Source: Polynucleobacter sp. IMCC 30228 (lineage in GTDB: Bacteria; Pseudomonadota; Gammaproteobacteria; Burkholderiales; Burkholderiaceae). From it: DNA of 64,000 bases. Below are positions 45,672 to 54,896 of the stretch, in pieces. The stretch's first letter is position 1; each line of letters opens with the position of its first letter. A program made the position numbers and the translations under genes. The notes below the pieces were generated by a model. The model ran no database searches, was not told the origin of the DNA, and saw nothing but the letters and a program-made list of their open reading frames with translations. The DNA lies in NCBI RefSeq assembly GCF_021395205.1, contig NZ_JAJVCS010000004.1, forward strand, positions 62,001-126,000. The letters run 5' to 3'.

Positions 45672-47114
45672 ATGGGCACTGCCGTGGATAACAGTCAGAC
45701 ATCATTTAATTACAAAATTGTGCGGCAATTTGCCTTGGTAACGGTTTTATGGGGCATTGTCGGAATGTTAGTGGGGGTATTAATTGCTGCCCAATTGATT
45801 TGGCCTGAGATTACCTTTAATATTCCTTGGCTTAGTTATGGTCGTTTGCGCCCTTTGCATACCAATGCGGTGATTTTTGCCTTTGGTGGATGCGCTCTCT
45901 TTGCCACTTCTTACTATATTGTTCAGCGCACTTGTCAAACCCGCTTATTTTGCGATAAGTTAGCGGCATTCACATTTTGGGGTTGGCAATTAGTGATTGT
46001 TGCTGCAGCAATTACTTTGCCCTTGGGGATTACTACCTCGAAAGAATATGCTGAGCTGGAATGGCCCATCGATATTTTAATAACCTTGGTGTGGGTTGCT
46101 TATGCAGTAGTATTTTTTGGCACTCTGATCAAGCGTAAAACTAAACATATTTATGTTTCTAATTGGTTTTTTGGCGCTTTTATTTTGACGATTGCGATTC
46201 TACATCTTGTCAACAACGTTGAGATGCCAGCTAGCCTATGGAAGTCTTACTCAGCTTACTCTGGTGCACAGGATGCCATGATTCAATGGTGGTATGGGCA
46301 TAATGCAGTCGGTTTCTTTTTAACCACTAGTTTTTTAGGCATGATGTATTACTTTATTCCTAAAGCCGCTGAGCGCCCCATTTACTCATATCGCTTATCA
46401 ATTGTGCACTTCTGGGCGTTGAATTTTACGTATATGTGGGCTGGTCCACATCATTTACAAAATACCTCCTTACCCGATTGGACGCAATCATTAGGCACGG
46501 TATTTTCATTAATTTTATTGGCACCGTCATGGGGGGGCATGATTAACGGCATCATGACTTTGTCGGGCGCGTGGCATAAATTACGCAGTGACCCAATTCT
46601 GAAGTTTTTGGTTGTCGCCTTATCTTTTTATGGCATGTCGACTTTTGAAGGCTCGATGATGTCCATCAAAACCGTCAATGCTTTATCGCACTACACCGAT
46701 TGGACAATTGGCCACGTGCACTCTGGAGCTTTGGGCTGGGTGGGCATGATTAGTATTGGCTCCTTGTATTACATGATTCCGCGACTCGTCGGGCAAAAAG
46801 ATATGTATAGCGTGAAGTTAATTGATTTACATTTCTGGATTGCTACAACAGGCGTGGTTATTTATATCGCTGCAATGTGGATTGCGGGAGTCATGCAAGG
46901 TTTAATGTGGCGGGCATTCGAGCCCGACGGAACTTTAACCTATAGCTTTGTGGAAAGTGTCAAAGCGACTTATCCCTTTTATGTCATTCGTTTAATTGGC
47001 GGTATTTGTTATTTAAGCGGCATGCTGCTGATGGCTTACAACGTATTTAAGACGGTCTATCGCAAGCCCTGTATTGACGCCATTATTCCAGTAACCACTC
47101 AATTAGCTCACTAA
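45672..47114 (+). CDS. ccoN: cbb3-type cytochrome c oxidase subunit I CcoN
   Basis: The catalytic subunit (480 residues, 12 helices) reduces oxygen at the heme b3-CuB site and pumps protons. Conserved histidine segments are visible: [16 protein letters not shown] (low-spin heme ligand), [13 protein letters not shown] (CuB His and the cbb3-specific Tyr-His region), [16 protein letters not shown] and [21 protein letters not shown] precedes ATG 45672. It is the first gene under the FNR-box promoter and gives high-affinity respiration at low oxygen. Confidence 0.98.
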   Translation: MGTAVDNSQTSFNYKIVRQFALVTVLWGIVGMLVGVLIAAQLIWPEITFNIPWLSYGRLRPLHTNAVIFAFGGCALFATSYYIVQRTCQTRLFCDKLAAFTFWGWQLVIVAAAITLPLGITTSKEYAELEWPIDILITLVWVAYAVVFFGTLIKRKTKHIYVSNWFFGAFILTIAILHLVNNVEMPASLWKSYSAYSGAQDAMIQWWYGHNAVGFFLTTSFLGMMYYFIPKAAERPIYSYRLSIVHFWALNFTYMWAGPHHLQNTSLPDWTQSLGTVFSLILLAPSWGGMINGIMTLSGAWHKLRSDPILKFLVVALSFYGMSTFEGSMMSIKTVNALSHYTDWTIGHVHSGALGWVGMISIGSLYYMIPRLVGQKDMYSVKLIDLHFWIATTGVVIYIAAMWIAGVMQGLMWRAFEPDGTLTYSFVESVKATYPFYVIRLIGGICYLSGMLLMAYNVFKTVYRKPCIDAIIPVTTQLAH

Positions 47115-47124
47115 GGAGGCGAGA

Positions 47125-47778
47125 ATGTCTGAACATCACCCATTTTTTTCGCACGCCACGCTAGAGCGTAATGTCGGTTGGTTAATCGTTGCCACGATTT
47201 TGGCTGTCGCTGTAGCGGGCTTGGTGCAGATTGTGCCCTTGTATTTTCAGCATTCCACCACTACACCTAGCGAAGGCATAAAACCCTTCCCCCCACTCAA
47301 TTTAGCTGGTCGAGATATTTTTCAGCGCGAGGGCTGCTCTAATTGCCATTCACAGCAAATTCGCTTATTACGTTCTGAGACTGAACGTTATGGCCCCTAT
47401 TCCTTGGCGGGCGAATCGGTATACGATCACCCGTTCTTGTGGGGGAGCAAACGAACTGGCCCTGATTTAGCTCGGGTTGGCGGCCGTTATTCTGACGATT
47501 GGCATCGTATTCATTTACGCAATCCGCGGGCGGTTGTACCCGAATCAAATATGCCAGCATATCCGTGGCTAGAAAATGCCCCTGCAGATGCTGATTCAAT
47601 TCAATCCCACTTAATTGCACTGCGTCGAGTAGGCGTTCCTTATACCGATGAGCAAATTGCGAATGCACCCAAAGATTTGGCAGGTAAAACCGAAGAAGAC
47701 GCTTTGATTGCATATTTACAGGGCCTGGGTATTAATCGGCGTGCGATTCCATTAACTAAAACAACGGCCAATAATTGA
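47125..47778 (+). CDS. ccoO: cbb3-type oxidase monoheme subunit CcoO
   Basis: A 217-residue cytochrome c with an N-terminal membrane anchor (about 19-40) and one heme motif Cys71-Ser-Asn-Cys74-His75 in the typical [21 protein letters not shown] context. The axial Met is in [10 protein letters not shown]. It passes electrons from CcoP to CcoN. An AAGGAGG ribosome site precedes ATG 47125. Confidence 0.97.
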   Translation: MSEHHPFFSHATLERNVGWLIVATILAVAVAGLVQIVPLYFQHSTTTPSEGIKPFPPLNLAGRDIFQREGCSNCHSQQIRLLRSETERYGPYSLAGESVYDHPFLWGSKRTGPDLARVGGRYSDDWHRIHLRNPRAVVPESNMPAYPWLENAPADADSIQSHLIALRRVGVPYTDEQIANAPKDLAGKTEEDALIAYLQGLGINRRAIPLTKTTANN

Positions 47779-47795
47779 TCGGGAAAGACATAAAC

Positions 47796-47957
47796 ATGGA
47801 ACAGATTTTCCCCTATATTTCAGCGATCACTAATCTCATCGGCATCCTACTTTTTTTAGGTATTGTTTGGTGGGCTTATTCCGCAAAACGAAAAAAAGCG
47901 AATGAAGCATCTGCTGAACTACCGTTCGACCTTCCCGACGAATACCGCAAGGACTAA
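47796..47957 (+). CDS. ccoQ: cbb3-type oxidase subunit CcoQ
   Basis: A 53-residue single-helix protein (MEQIFPYISAITNLIGILLF) with a basic SAKRKK stretch after the helix and an acidic C-terminus, as is usual for CcoQ, which stabilises the complex. I choose ATG 47796, which follows GGGAAAG, over an upstream TTG that would overlap ccoO. It is two bases from ccoP. Confidence 0.88.
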   Translation: MEQIFPYISAITNLIGILLFLGIVWWAYSAKRKKANEASAELPFDLPDEYRKD

Positions 47958-47959
47958 TC

Positions 47960-48883
47960 ATGAGTGATTTTTTAAGTGCTGGTTGGAGTATTTATATTGC
48001 CTCGATCACGATTATCGGCATTGTTTGGTGTATCTGGTTATTATTTTCTCAGCGTAAGGTTAAGGTTAAGTACAACGCTGACGGCTCTGTAGCTGATACT
48101 GGTCACGTGTGGGATGGTGATTTACGTGAACTCAATAATCCTTTGCCACGTTGGTGGATGTGGATGTTTTTATTGTCATGTATTTTTGGCTTAGTTTATT
48201 TAGTGCTATATCCAGGACTGGGTTCAATGCCTGGTATGTTGGGATACACCACCGTAAGTTCACACCAAGAATCGGTCATCGAGGCAAATAAAGAAGTACA
48301 ACCCCTCTATACTAAATACATGGCGATGGATATCGCTCAAGTGGCTGCCGATCCAAAGGCGCATGATATTGGCCAGCGTTTATTTTTAAATTATTGCTCC
48401 CAATGCCATGGCTCTGATGCAGGGGGTGCTAAGGGTTTCCCAAATTTGACCGATGGTGATTGGCTTTATGGCGGTAGTCCAGAGGCAATTAAAACGACTA
48501 TTAAGCAAGGGCGCGCAGGCGTGATGCCACCTTACGTCCATTTGGGTGCGGCAAAAATTCAAGAACTCGCTATTTACGTACGTAGTCTTTCTGGTTTAAC
48601 AGTAGATGCCGCCAAAGCCAATTTAGGCGCCCCAATTTTTGCTGAAAATTGTGTCGCTTGTCATGGCGCTGAGGGAAAGGGCAATCAATTACTAGGCGCA
48701 CCGAATTTAACCGATAAAACCTGGTTATATGGTAGCTCACAGGCTGCTATTGAAGAAACCATAAATAAGGGTCGCAATGCCTTAATGCCAGCTCAGGAAA
48801 ATAATTTAACACCTGAAAAAATTCATTTATTAACTGCCTATGTATGGGGCTTATCTAATCTCAAGCCAGCCTCAACTAAGTAG
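47960..48883 (+). CDS. ccoP: cbb3-type oxidase diheme subunit CcoP
   Basis: A 307-residue diheme cytochrome c. Two N-terminal helices (about 10-30 and 66-84) flank the conserved HVWDGDLRELNNPLPRWW, and heme motifs lie at Cys146-Ser-Gln-Cys149-His150 and Cys231-Val-Ala-Cys234-His235. It is the entry point for electrons from soluble cytochromes. The downstream ccoG begins two bases after its stop. Confidence 0.98.
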   Translation: MSDFLSAGWSIYIASITIIGIVWCIWLLFSQRKVKVKYNADGSVADTGHVWDGDLRELNNPLPRWWMWMFLLSCIFGLVYLVLYPGLGSMPGMLGYTTVSSHQESVIEANKEVQPLYTKYMAMDIAQVAADPKAHDIGQRLFLNYCSQCHGSDAGGAKGFPNLTDGDWLYGGSPEAIKTTIKQGRAGVMPPYVHLGAAKIQELAIYVRSLSGLTVDAAKANLGAPIFAENCVACHGAEGKGNQLLGAPNLTDKTWLYGSSQAAIEETINKGRNALMPAQENNLTPEKIHLLTAYVWGLSNLKPASTK

Positions 48884-48885
48884 CA

Positions 48886-50346
48886 GTGTCCACTCCATTA
48901 ACGCCTAGAAAGGCTATTCCGATTGAGATCGTAGAAGAATCTCTTTACGAAATCAGGCAAAAAATTTACGCCAGATCAGTATCAGGCACGTTTGCACGGT
49001 GGCGGATTTATTTTGTTTTTCTCACGCAAATTCTTTTTTATGGTTTGCCGTGGGTGAGCTGGAATGGTCGCCAAGCCGTTCTATTTGATTTAATTCAACG
49101 TAAGTTTTATATCTTTGGCTTAGTGTTATGGCCACAAGACGTGATTTACTTAACCCTATTACTGATTCTTTCGGCTTTAGCGCTATTCCTCTTTACCGCC
49201 GTTGCGGGACGCTTGTTTTGTGGCTATGCTTGCCCACAAACCGTCTATACCGAAATTTTTATGTGGATCGAGCGTCAAGTCGAGGGCGATCGCTTCGCAC
49301 GAATACGGTTGGATGGCGAGGAATGGCCATGGAGTTTGCATAAGTGGCGCTTAAAAGTAGTCAAGCACAGCCTATGGTTAATCATCGCCTTCTGGACGGG
49401 TTTCACCTTTATTGGTTATTTCACCCCAATTCATGAGCTTAGTGGTGCCATTCTCACCTTGTCCTTAGGTCCGTGGCAAGCATTTTGGTTGTTCTTTTAC
49501 AGCTTTGCAACTTGGGGAAATGCAGGCTTTATGCGCGAGCAAGTCTGCAAATACATGTGCCCTTATGCGCGCTTTCAAAGTGTAATGGTCGATAAAGATA
49601 CTTTTGTGGTGACCTACGATAAATTACGTGGCGAACCCAGAGGTAGCCGACATAAAACTACTGATGTCGTAGCCGAGGGCTTAGGAGACTGCGTAGATTG
49701 CAGTATTTGTGTGCAGGTATGTCCAACTGGCATCGATATTCGCGATGGCTTGCAATATATGTGTATTGGATGTGGTGCCTGTATCGACGCCTGCGACTTA
49801 GTGATGGAAAAGATGCAATACCCAAAGGGTTTAATCCGCTACACCACTGAGCGAGCAATGCTTGATCATGAAACCAATCAAAGTGCCATACGACATATTT
49901 TACGGCCCCGCGTTATTTTCTATACCCTTTTTATTGCTGCTTTATCGGCCGCTTTTTTGTTTTCTCTCTTTACTCGAAATCCACTGCGGGTAGATGTCAT
50001 GCGTGATCGCGGTGCATTAGCTCGTGAAGTTGATGGTGAGCGAATTGAAAATATTTATCGCATGCAGATTATGAATTCATCGGAGCATCCGATGACAGTT
50101 AATTTAAAGGTAAATGGTCTAGAAGAGCTAAAAATTTTAAACTCTCAAAATAAAGAAATAACTGAAATTAAAGTAGAGCCCTCAAGTAATTTACTCATGC
50201 CAATTAAAGTGAGTTCAAAATTAGGAAAAATTGAAGCAGGAAATTACCCCATTCATTTTGCAGTCAACGCGTATGAGATAGAGGATGGTGCAAAACGTGT
50301 ACTACGGCAGCGGGATGAAAAATCAATTTTTATTATTCCCCATTAA
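48886..50346 (+). CDS. ccoG: cbb3 oxidase assembly ferredoxin-like protein CcoG
   Basis: A 486-residue membrane protein with polyferredoxin motifs: CGYACPQTVYTEIFMW, CKYMCPYARFQ, then CVDCSICVQVCPTGIDIR and CIGCGACIDACDLV. CcoG reduces Cu(II) for oxidase assembly. The C-terminal part (about 350-486) is an Ig-like domain following the last helix (IFYTLFIAALSAAFLFSLF). It begins with GTG 48886, close behind ccoP, so translation is probably coupled. Confidence 0.94.
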   Translation: MSTPLTPRKAIPIEIVEESLYEIRQKIYARSVSGTFARWRIYFVFLTQILFYGLPWVSWNGRQAVLFDLIQRKFYIFGLVLWPQDVIYLTLLLILSALALFLFTAVAGRLFCGYACPQTVYTEIFMWIERQVEGDRFARIRLDGEEWPWSLHKWRLKVVKHSLWLIIAFWTGFTFIGYFTPIHELSGAILTLSLGPWQAFWLFFYSFATWGNAGFMREQVCKYMCPYARFQSVMVDKDTFVVTYDKLRGEPRGSRHKTTDVVAEGLGDCVDCSICVQVCPTGIDIRDGLQYMCIGCGACIDACDLVMEKMQYPKGLIRYTTERAMLDHETNQSAIRHILRPRVIFYTLFIAALSAAFLFSLFTRNPLRVDVMRDRGALAREVDGERIENIYRMQIMNSSEHPMTVNLKVNGLEELKILNSQNKEITEIKVEPSSNLLMPIKVSSKLGKIEAGNYPIHFAVNAYEIEDGAKRVLRQRDEKSIFIIPH

Positions 50347-50380
50347 AAATTTTATCGAAATCATAATATTGAGAGGAAAG

Positions 50381-50572
50381 ATGATGACAAACGAAATAGC
50401 CATAACGCCCTGGTGGAAACAAAGTTGGCCCTGGTTTTTAATTAGTCTGCCAACTATTGCAGTAGTTGGATGCTCGATTACGATTTGGTTGGCCTTTAGT
50501 CTGTATCCTGATGCACCTATCCGGGATGGAGTGGTTAAACAAGGCTTCAAAGTTGAGCAGGTTGCAAAATGA
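50381..50572 (+). CDS. fixH: FixH-like cbb3 assembly protein (short form)
   Basis: A 63-residue membrane protein with the FixH opening TPWWKQSWPWFLISLPTIAV, one helix, and the VVKQGFKVEQ end that matches the DDYYKQG segment of beta-proteobacterial FixH. Alphaproteobacterial FixH has a further periplasmic domain that is missing here, but short forms are common in Burkholderiales. GAGAGGA precedes ATG 50381. The stop overlaps the next gene by four bases. Confidence 0.82.
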   Translation: MMTNEIAITPWWKQSWPWFLISLPTIAVVGCSITIWLAFSLYPDAPIRDGVVKQGFKVEQVAK

Positions 50573-50829
50573 AATTCCGCATACTGATCTGGATACTGTG
50601 GCCAGCTTTTTTGGTTGCGGGTTTAGCTGAGGGTTTGCTCTTTAGTTTTATTCGGCCCGAAGATTTAATTTTCTTTGGGCACCACTTAACCCTCTCCGAT
50701 GAGGGTATTTATTCGCTTGGGTTTTTTCTAATCTGGGGTTTTTGCGCTTTATCGAGCGCCCTCAGTATTTATATTTTGCCAAGCAAAGATGCTCATGGCA
50801 GCTCTGAGCAAGATTCAGGTCTTATTTAG
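50569..50829 (+). CDS. Small two-helix membrane protein after fixH
   Basis: An 86-residue protein with two predicted membrane helices (about 4-24 and 48-70) joined by a loop containing RPEDLIFFGHHLTLSDEGIYSLGFF, and a polar tail. I do not recognise a named family. The four-base overlap with fixH and its place at the end of the cco cluster suggest a role in assembling or tuning the oxidase. Its stop overlaps the convergent fnr gene by four bases. Confidence 0.78.
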   Translation: MKFRILIWILWPAFLVAGLAEGLLFSFIRPEDLIFFGHHLTLSDEGIYSLGFFLIWGFCALSSALSIYILPSKDAHGSSEQDSGLI

Positions 50830-51566
50830 CAGGGCGTTTTGATGGTGTTTAAATGGAGGGGATTAGGTTGACCAGCCAACTCATAGAGGCCATCCATATC
50901 AATTAATTTCACATGTCTTTGTTGTAATTGAATGAGGCCAGATTCAGCAAAACGAGAAAACATACGACTAACCGTTTCAAATTTAATACCCAGGTAACTG
51001 CCGATTTCTTCACGACTCATGCGTAATGTAAATTCATTATTGAGATAACCGCGGGCTGCCAGGCGCACTGAAAAATTAATTAAAAACCCGGCTAATCGTT
51101 CCTCGGCTCTTAAGCTGCCAAGCGATAAAAGGTGCCGCTGATCTTGGGTTAATTCGCGGCTCATAATACGGTGGAACTGCTGTTGTAAATTGGGAATTTG
51201 GTGGGCAAGGCCTTCGAGTTCATGAAAATCGATAACACAAGCTTCACTTTCTTCAAGGGCAATGGCATTTAATTGATATTGGCTTTCACCAATGCCATCA
51301 AGTCCAAGCATTTCGCCTGGCAAGTGAAAGCCAATAATTTGTAAACGACCATCGGGCAGGGTATGTTCGGTTTTTAATGAACCAAAACGGAGGCTGTAAA
51401 CCGCGCTTAAGGGGTCGCCATGCCGATAGAGAGAATCCCCTTTTTTAAGGTGAAGGCGTTTATCTACCAAGGAGTCTACTCGCCCAATATCAGCGGGAGA
51501 AAGCCCTACCGGCAAACAAAACTGCCCAAGCACGCAGGTCGAGCATTTATTTTTAAGCTCTTTCAT
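50826..51566 (-). CDS. fnr: FNR-type oxygen-sensing transcription regulator
   Basis: A 246-residue Crp/Fnr regulator. The four cluster cysteines Cys8, Cys11, Cys17 and Cys110 have the same spacing as E. coli FNR (C-x2-C-x5-C-x92-C), so an oxygen-labile [4Fe-4S] sensor is expected. The helix-turn-helix (REEIGSYLGIKFETVSRMFSRF) has the Glu-x2-Ser-Arg residues that read TTGAT. It should act on the ccoN box at 45580 and perhaps elsewhere. I choose the ATG ending at 51566; the frame extends to 51605 without an ATG-based gain. Confidence 0.95.
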   Translation of the reverse strand: MKELKNKCSTCVLGQFCLPVGLSPADIGRVDSLVDKRLHLKKGDSLYRHGDPLSAVYSLRFGSLKTEHTLPDGRLQIIGFHLPGEMLGLDGIGESQYQLNAIALEESEACVIDFHELEGLAHQIPNLQQQFHRIMSRELTQDQRHLLSLGSLRAEERLAGFLINFSVRLAARGYLNNEFTLRMSREEIGSYLGIKFETVSRMFSRFAESGLIQLQQRHVKLIDMDGLYELAGQPNPLHLNTIKTPC

Positions 51567-51616
51567 TCCCCCTATTCTATTACGATAGACCCTATGCCGA
51601 ACCAACTTAAAACCTC

Positions 51617-52336
51617 GTGTTAACCACTAGCCTATTATTAGCGATTTTTCTGGGTTCTTTACTCAGCGGCTGGCATTGTGCCTTGATGTGTGGGGGGATT
51701 GCCGCCGGTATTGAGAGCGGCGCTGAAAAACCGTTACTAAAGACGTCAATCCAGCGTTTATGGCAACAACAGCTCATTATGCATTTCGGGCGCATGACAA
51801 CTTATGTGCTCTTAGGAGCCCTGGCAGGAGGTATTGGGGCGGCGTTATGGCAACAAAATTTCATCCCCTTGCAGCGGCCTTTATTTGCACTTGCTTCCAG
51901 TATTTTGATTTTTCTTGGGCTACGGCTGCTTTATCGAGAAAAAGCCAAGGTTGGGCTTGCCGGTCTTTGGTTTGGGAATCATTTGGCTCGCTATTGGGCC
52001 CACTATTTAGGGCGCCAGGCAAGTACGCCAGCCCGCTGGTTTAGTGGCATGTTGTGGGGCTTAGTGCCATGTGGTTTGGTCTATAGTATTTTGCCCTTAG
52101 CTTTTTTATCGGGTTCACCCCTGACTGGGGCAGCATTCATGTTAGCTTTTGGCTTGGGTACTTTACCCAATTTATTACTAATCACTCGGTTTTCAGCTGC
52201 CTTAGTGCAATTTAGTCACTATCCTTGGGTACGAATCTTTGCGGCCAGTCTGTTAATTGTGAGCGGTATATTTGGTTTTTATCGTGCTTGGACGCTACCC
52301 GAAGCGCTCTTAAAAGGTGGCTTTTGTTTTACTTAA
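51617..52336 (+). CDS. TauE/SafE-like (UreH-type) membrane protein, cbb3-linked
   Basis: A 239-residue protein with six helices of the sulfite exporter TauE/SafE (DsbD/UreH-like) family: LSGWHCALMCGGIAAGIES near the N-terminus, and MLWGLVPCGLVYSILPLAFLSG in the middle. The His-Cys and Cys-Gly-Gly residues of the first helix and the Pro-Cys of the fourth suit metal or thiol chemistry. Relatives often sit beside ccoGHIS and fnr and are thought to help copper supply. GTG 51617 is the start. Its end overlaps the convergent SulP gene by 27 bases. Confidence 0.83.
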   Translation: MLTTSLLLAIFLGSLLSGWHCALMCGGIAAGIESGAEKPLLKTSIQRLWQQQLIMHFGRMTTYVLLGALAGGIGAALWQQNFIPLQRPLFALASSILIFLGLRLLYREKAKVGLAGLWFGNHLARYWAHYLGRQASTPARWFSGMLWGLVPCGLVYSILPLAFLSGSPLTGAAFMLAFGLGTLPNLLLITRFSAALVQFSHYPWVRIFAASLLIVSGIFGFYRAWTLPEALLKGGFCFT

Positions 52337-53953
52337 TGCAAAGTGAATGCCCTGCGCTAGATCGGGATAAAAATATTCTGCCGGCATCAGCTTAAATAAA
52401 TCCATCCGCTGAGCAATATCATGAGGTTGGTTATTCAGCCCACAGAGAATGAAGTGTACCCCTGCCTGTTGGCAGTGGCGATAAAGCTCGAGAAGGGCAT
52501 CCATGCCTGAGCTATCGATATAAATAATATTTTTTAAATCAAGGATTAATATTTTTTTTGGTAGTTTAGTTTCAAGTCGTTCAATGAGCTTAACTGCGCC
52601 AAAGAAAAGTGCGCCATACATGCGGTAAGCGGCGACTTCACCTGTCAATGGCTTGAGTTCAGGGTGTTCCTCTAAATTCACCGCCTCAGAGCGCGAGAGG
52701 TTTGACACGCGGTAAACAAAAGTTAGGAGCGCACAAAGCAAACCTACTTCAAGAGCAACCGTTAAATCAACTACTACCGTGAGGATAAAAACGCTTAGCA
52801 AAGTGATACGGTAGGGTAGGCGAAATTGCTTAAGGTAAATTAACTTACGCCATTCGCCCATATTCCATGCTACATACATCAAGATAGCCGCCAAACAACC
52901 GAGCGGAATATTTTGTGCTAAAGGGGCGGCAAATAAAATAATGAGTAATAAAGTTAAGGCATGGATCAGGCCAGCTAGGGGTGTCGTGCCGCCGCTTTGT
53001 ATATTGGTAACGGTGCGGGCAATAGTTCCCGTAGCTGGCATCCCGCCAAAAAATGGTACGACACAGTTAGCCATGCCCTGGGCCATTAATTCTTGATTTG
53101 AATCATGACGTTGATGAATTAAGCCGTCAGCAACTCGAGCACATAGCAGTGATTCAATTGCTCCTAATAGCGCTAAAGTGATTGCTGGTGCAATCATTAA
53201 TTGAGCGCTATCCCAATTCACTGCGATCAAATCAAATTGCGGTAGGCTCGCTGGGATTCCGCCAAAGCGACTGCCAATCGTCGCGGTGGATAAATTAAAA
53301 AAACTGACTGCCCAAGTTGCGCTTACCATCACTACAACGGGACCTGGTAAATGCCTAAACCAACCGAAATGATGATGCAAGAAGCGCCAAGCAATAAGCA
53401 GACCCAGACTCGCAACTGAGACACTTAGGGTAATGGGATTGAAGGTATTTAAGGCGCTAAAAATTGCGCTCATCATGCCGAAAAATTGCGCTGGCATTTT
53501 CTCAATAGTCAGGCCGAAGAAATTATTTATTTGCGACAGGGCAATTAACAGGGCAATCCCATTTGTAAAGCCGACGATGACAGCGATGGGGATAAAGCGT
53601 ACCAAGGTACCTAAGCGGAAGAATCCCATGGCAAACAAGAAGATGCCAGACATAAAGGTGGCGATAAGGAGGTTAGCAATACCGTAGCGATCAACGATGC
53701 CATAGACGATGACGATGAAAGCGCCGGCTGGTCCGCCAATCTGCACTCGACTACCGCCAAATAGCGAGATCAAACCACCACCAATAATGGCGGTGTAAAT
53801 ACCAAGCTCTGGTTTGAGGCCGCTGGCAATTGCAAACGCCATTGCTAAGGGGAGGGCAACAACCCCAACCGTAATACCAGCCAAAATATCTTGGGTAAAA
53901 AGCCTAAAGTTATAGCCAGCAAATGATTGTAATAATTGCGGGCGATAGTGCAT
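52310..53953 (-). CDS. SulP-family anion transporter with STAS domain
   Basis: A 547-residue permease of the SulP/SLC26 family, with the conserved DILAGITVGVVALPLAMAFAIASGL opening, a transmembrane core of about 14 segments, and a C-terminal STAS domain (about 430-540, KILILDLKNIIYIDSSGMDAL). It may carry sulfate or bicarbonate, probably with sodium or protons. Nothing nearby favours one substrate. It is 8 bases downstream of DUF2177 in the same direction, so the two may be cotranscribed. Confidence 0.92.
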   Translation of the reverse strand: MHYRPQLLQSFAGYNFRLFTQDILAGITVGVVALPLAMAFAIASGLKPELGIYTAIIGGGLISLFGGSRVQIGGPAGAFIVIVYGIVDRYGIANLLIATFMSGIFLFAMGFFRLGTLVRFIPIAVIVGFTNGIALLIALSQINNFFGLTIEKMPAQFFGMMSAIFSALNTFNPITLSVSVASLGLLIAWRFLHHHFGWFRHLPGPVVVMVSATWAVSFFNLSTATIGSRFGGIPASLPQFDLIAVNWDSAQLMIAPAITLALLGAIESLLCARVADGLIHQRHDSNQELMAQGMANCVVPFFGGMPATGTIARTVTNIQSGGTTPLAGLIHALTLLLIILFAAPLAQNIPLGCLAAILMYVAWNMGEWRKLIYLKQFRLPYRITLLSVFILTVVVDLTVALEVGLLCALLTFVYRVSNLSRSEAVNLEEHPELKPLTGEVAAYRMYGALFFGAVKLIERLETKLPKKILILDLKNIIYIDSSGMDALLELYRHCQQAGVHFILCGLNNQPHDIAQRMDLFKLMPAEYFYPDLAQGIHFALSKTKATF

Positions 53954-53961
53954 TTAGTAAA

Positions 53962-54363
53962 TTAAGCCAATTTATTGACTACCCAATAAGCAAAGGTAGA
54001 GGTAATCGCGGTTACAGTACAACCCCATGCAATATCAATAAAAGCCAATTGCGTAGGAAAATCGCGCACCACTGCTAAATTGGTTAAATCGTAGGTCATA
54101 TAGCAAAAGAAGCCGAAAAGGGCGCCCATACCTAAGGCATAAAGCCATGATTCTTTAGAAAGGGCTGGCCCCACAACAAAAATACAAACGCCTAGAGCGT
54201 AAAGGACGTAAAAGGCGAGCCCCGCCCCTAGTTTCGGGTCTGGTGACATGAGCCCCCCCATTTGGGACTGGTAGAGGTTTTTGGCAATGCCGAGCAACCA
54301 AGTGAGATCAAGTGCCAAAAGAGTGATAAAAACCGCAAAATACGTGATTAAATACTTGAGCAA
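53962..54363 (-). CDS. DUF2177-family membrane protein
   Basis: A 133-residue, four-helix membrane protein matching the DUF2177 family: an early LALDLTWLLGIAKNLYQSQMG, a central FGFFCYMTYDLTNLAVVRDFP and a WGCTVTAITSTFAYW end. The family's function is not known. It is transcribed ahead of the SulP gene and divergently from the universal stress protein gene, with 81 bases between the start codons. Confidence 0.88.
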   Translation of the reverse strand: MLKYLITYFAVFITLLALDLTWLLGIAKNLYQSQMGGLMSPDPKLGAGLAFYVLYALGVCIFVVGPALSKESWLYALGMGALFGFFCYMTYDLTNLAVVRDFPTQLAFIDIAWGCTVTAITSTFAYWVVNKLA

Positions 54364-54444
54364 TTCAGTTCACCTTTTTAGCTGTTGATTAGTTAATAAG
54401 AGCATTATCATAGATGTAGACTTGTTACTCAAAGGGGAGTGTGT

Positions 54445-54885
54445 ATGTTTAAGCAATTATTGGTTCCGATTGACGGCTCTGAGCTGACTAAAAAGGCCCT
54501 GAAAAAGGTCGCTGCTTTAGCTAAGGCCGATGATGCTAAGGTTGTTTTAGCCTATGTATCTGATCCAACCCCGCCGATGGTTTATGGGGATAGCACCTTA
54601 GGCTATGGTTTTACGCAGAAAGAGCATAAAAAAGCCTGCGATGCCTATGCTAAAGCGCTCTTTAAAAAAGCCCTACCAATATTAGGAATAGGGCTTAAAG
54701 CGAGTACATTGCATTTGTATCATCCCAATTTAGCTGAAGGCATATTAGACGCGGCCAAGAAAGCCAAGGCGGATGTCGTCGTCATGGCATCTCATAAGCG
54801 CACCGGCATTAAGGGTATGTTGCTTGGCAGTGAAGCTCAGGAGGTGATCGTTCATGCAAGCTTGCCAGTGTTAGTTTTAAGCTAA
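54445..54885 (+). CDS. Universal stress protein (UspA family)
   Basis: A 146-residue single-domain Usp. The first strand FKQLLVPIDGSELTKKAL, the helix ADVVVMASHKRTG and the ATP-binding glycine region GIKGMLLGSEAQEVI, ending HASLPVLVL, are present, so it probably binds ATP. GGGGAG lies five bases before ATG 54445. The family responds to starvation and low oxygen, but no FNR box with both half-sites is found upstream. Confidence 0.93.
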   Translation: MFKQLLVPIDGSELTKKALKKVAALAKADDAKVVLAYVSDPTPPMVYGDSTLGYGFTQKEHKKACDAYAKALFKKALPILGIGLKASTLHLYHPNLAEGILDAAKKAKADVVVMASHKRTGIKGMLLGSEAQEVIVHASLPVLVLS

Positions 54886-54896
54886 TTTAGCGCGCT

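Noticed and set aside
47339..47713. Open reading frame of 124 codons on the minus strand
   Set aside because: It is antisense to ccoO, whose heme motif and operon place leave no doubt about the coding strand.
54380..54400. Possible FNR box before the universal stress protein gene
   Set aside because: TTGAT is followed after four bases by TAATA, which does not match ATCAA.
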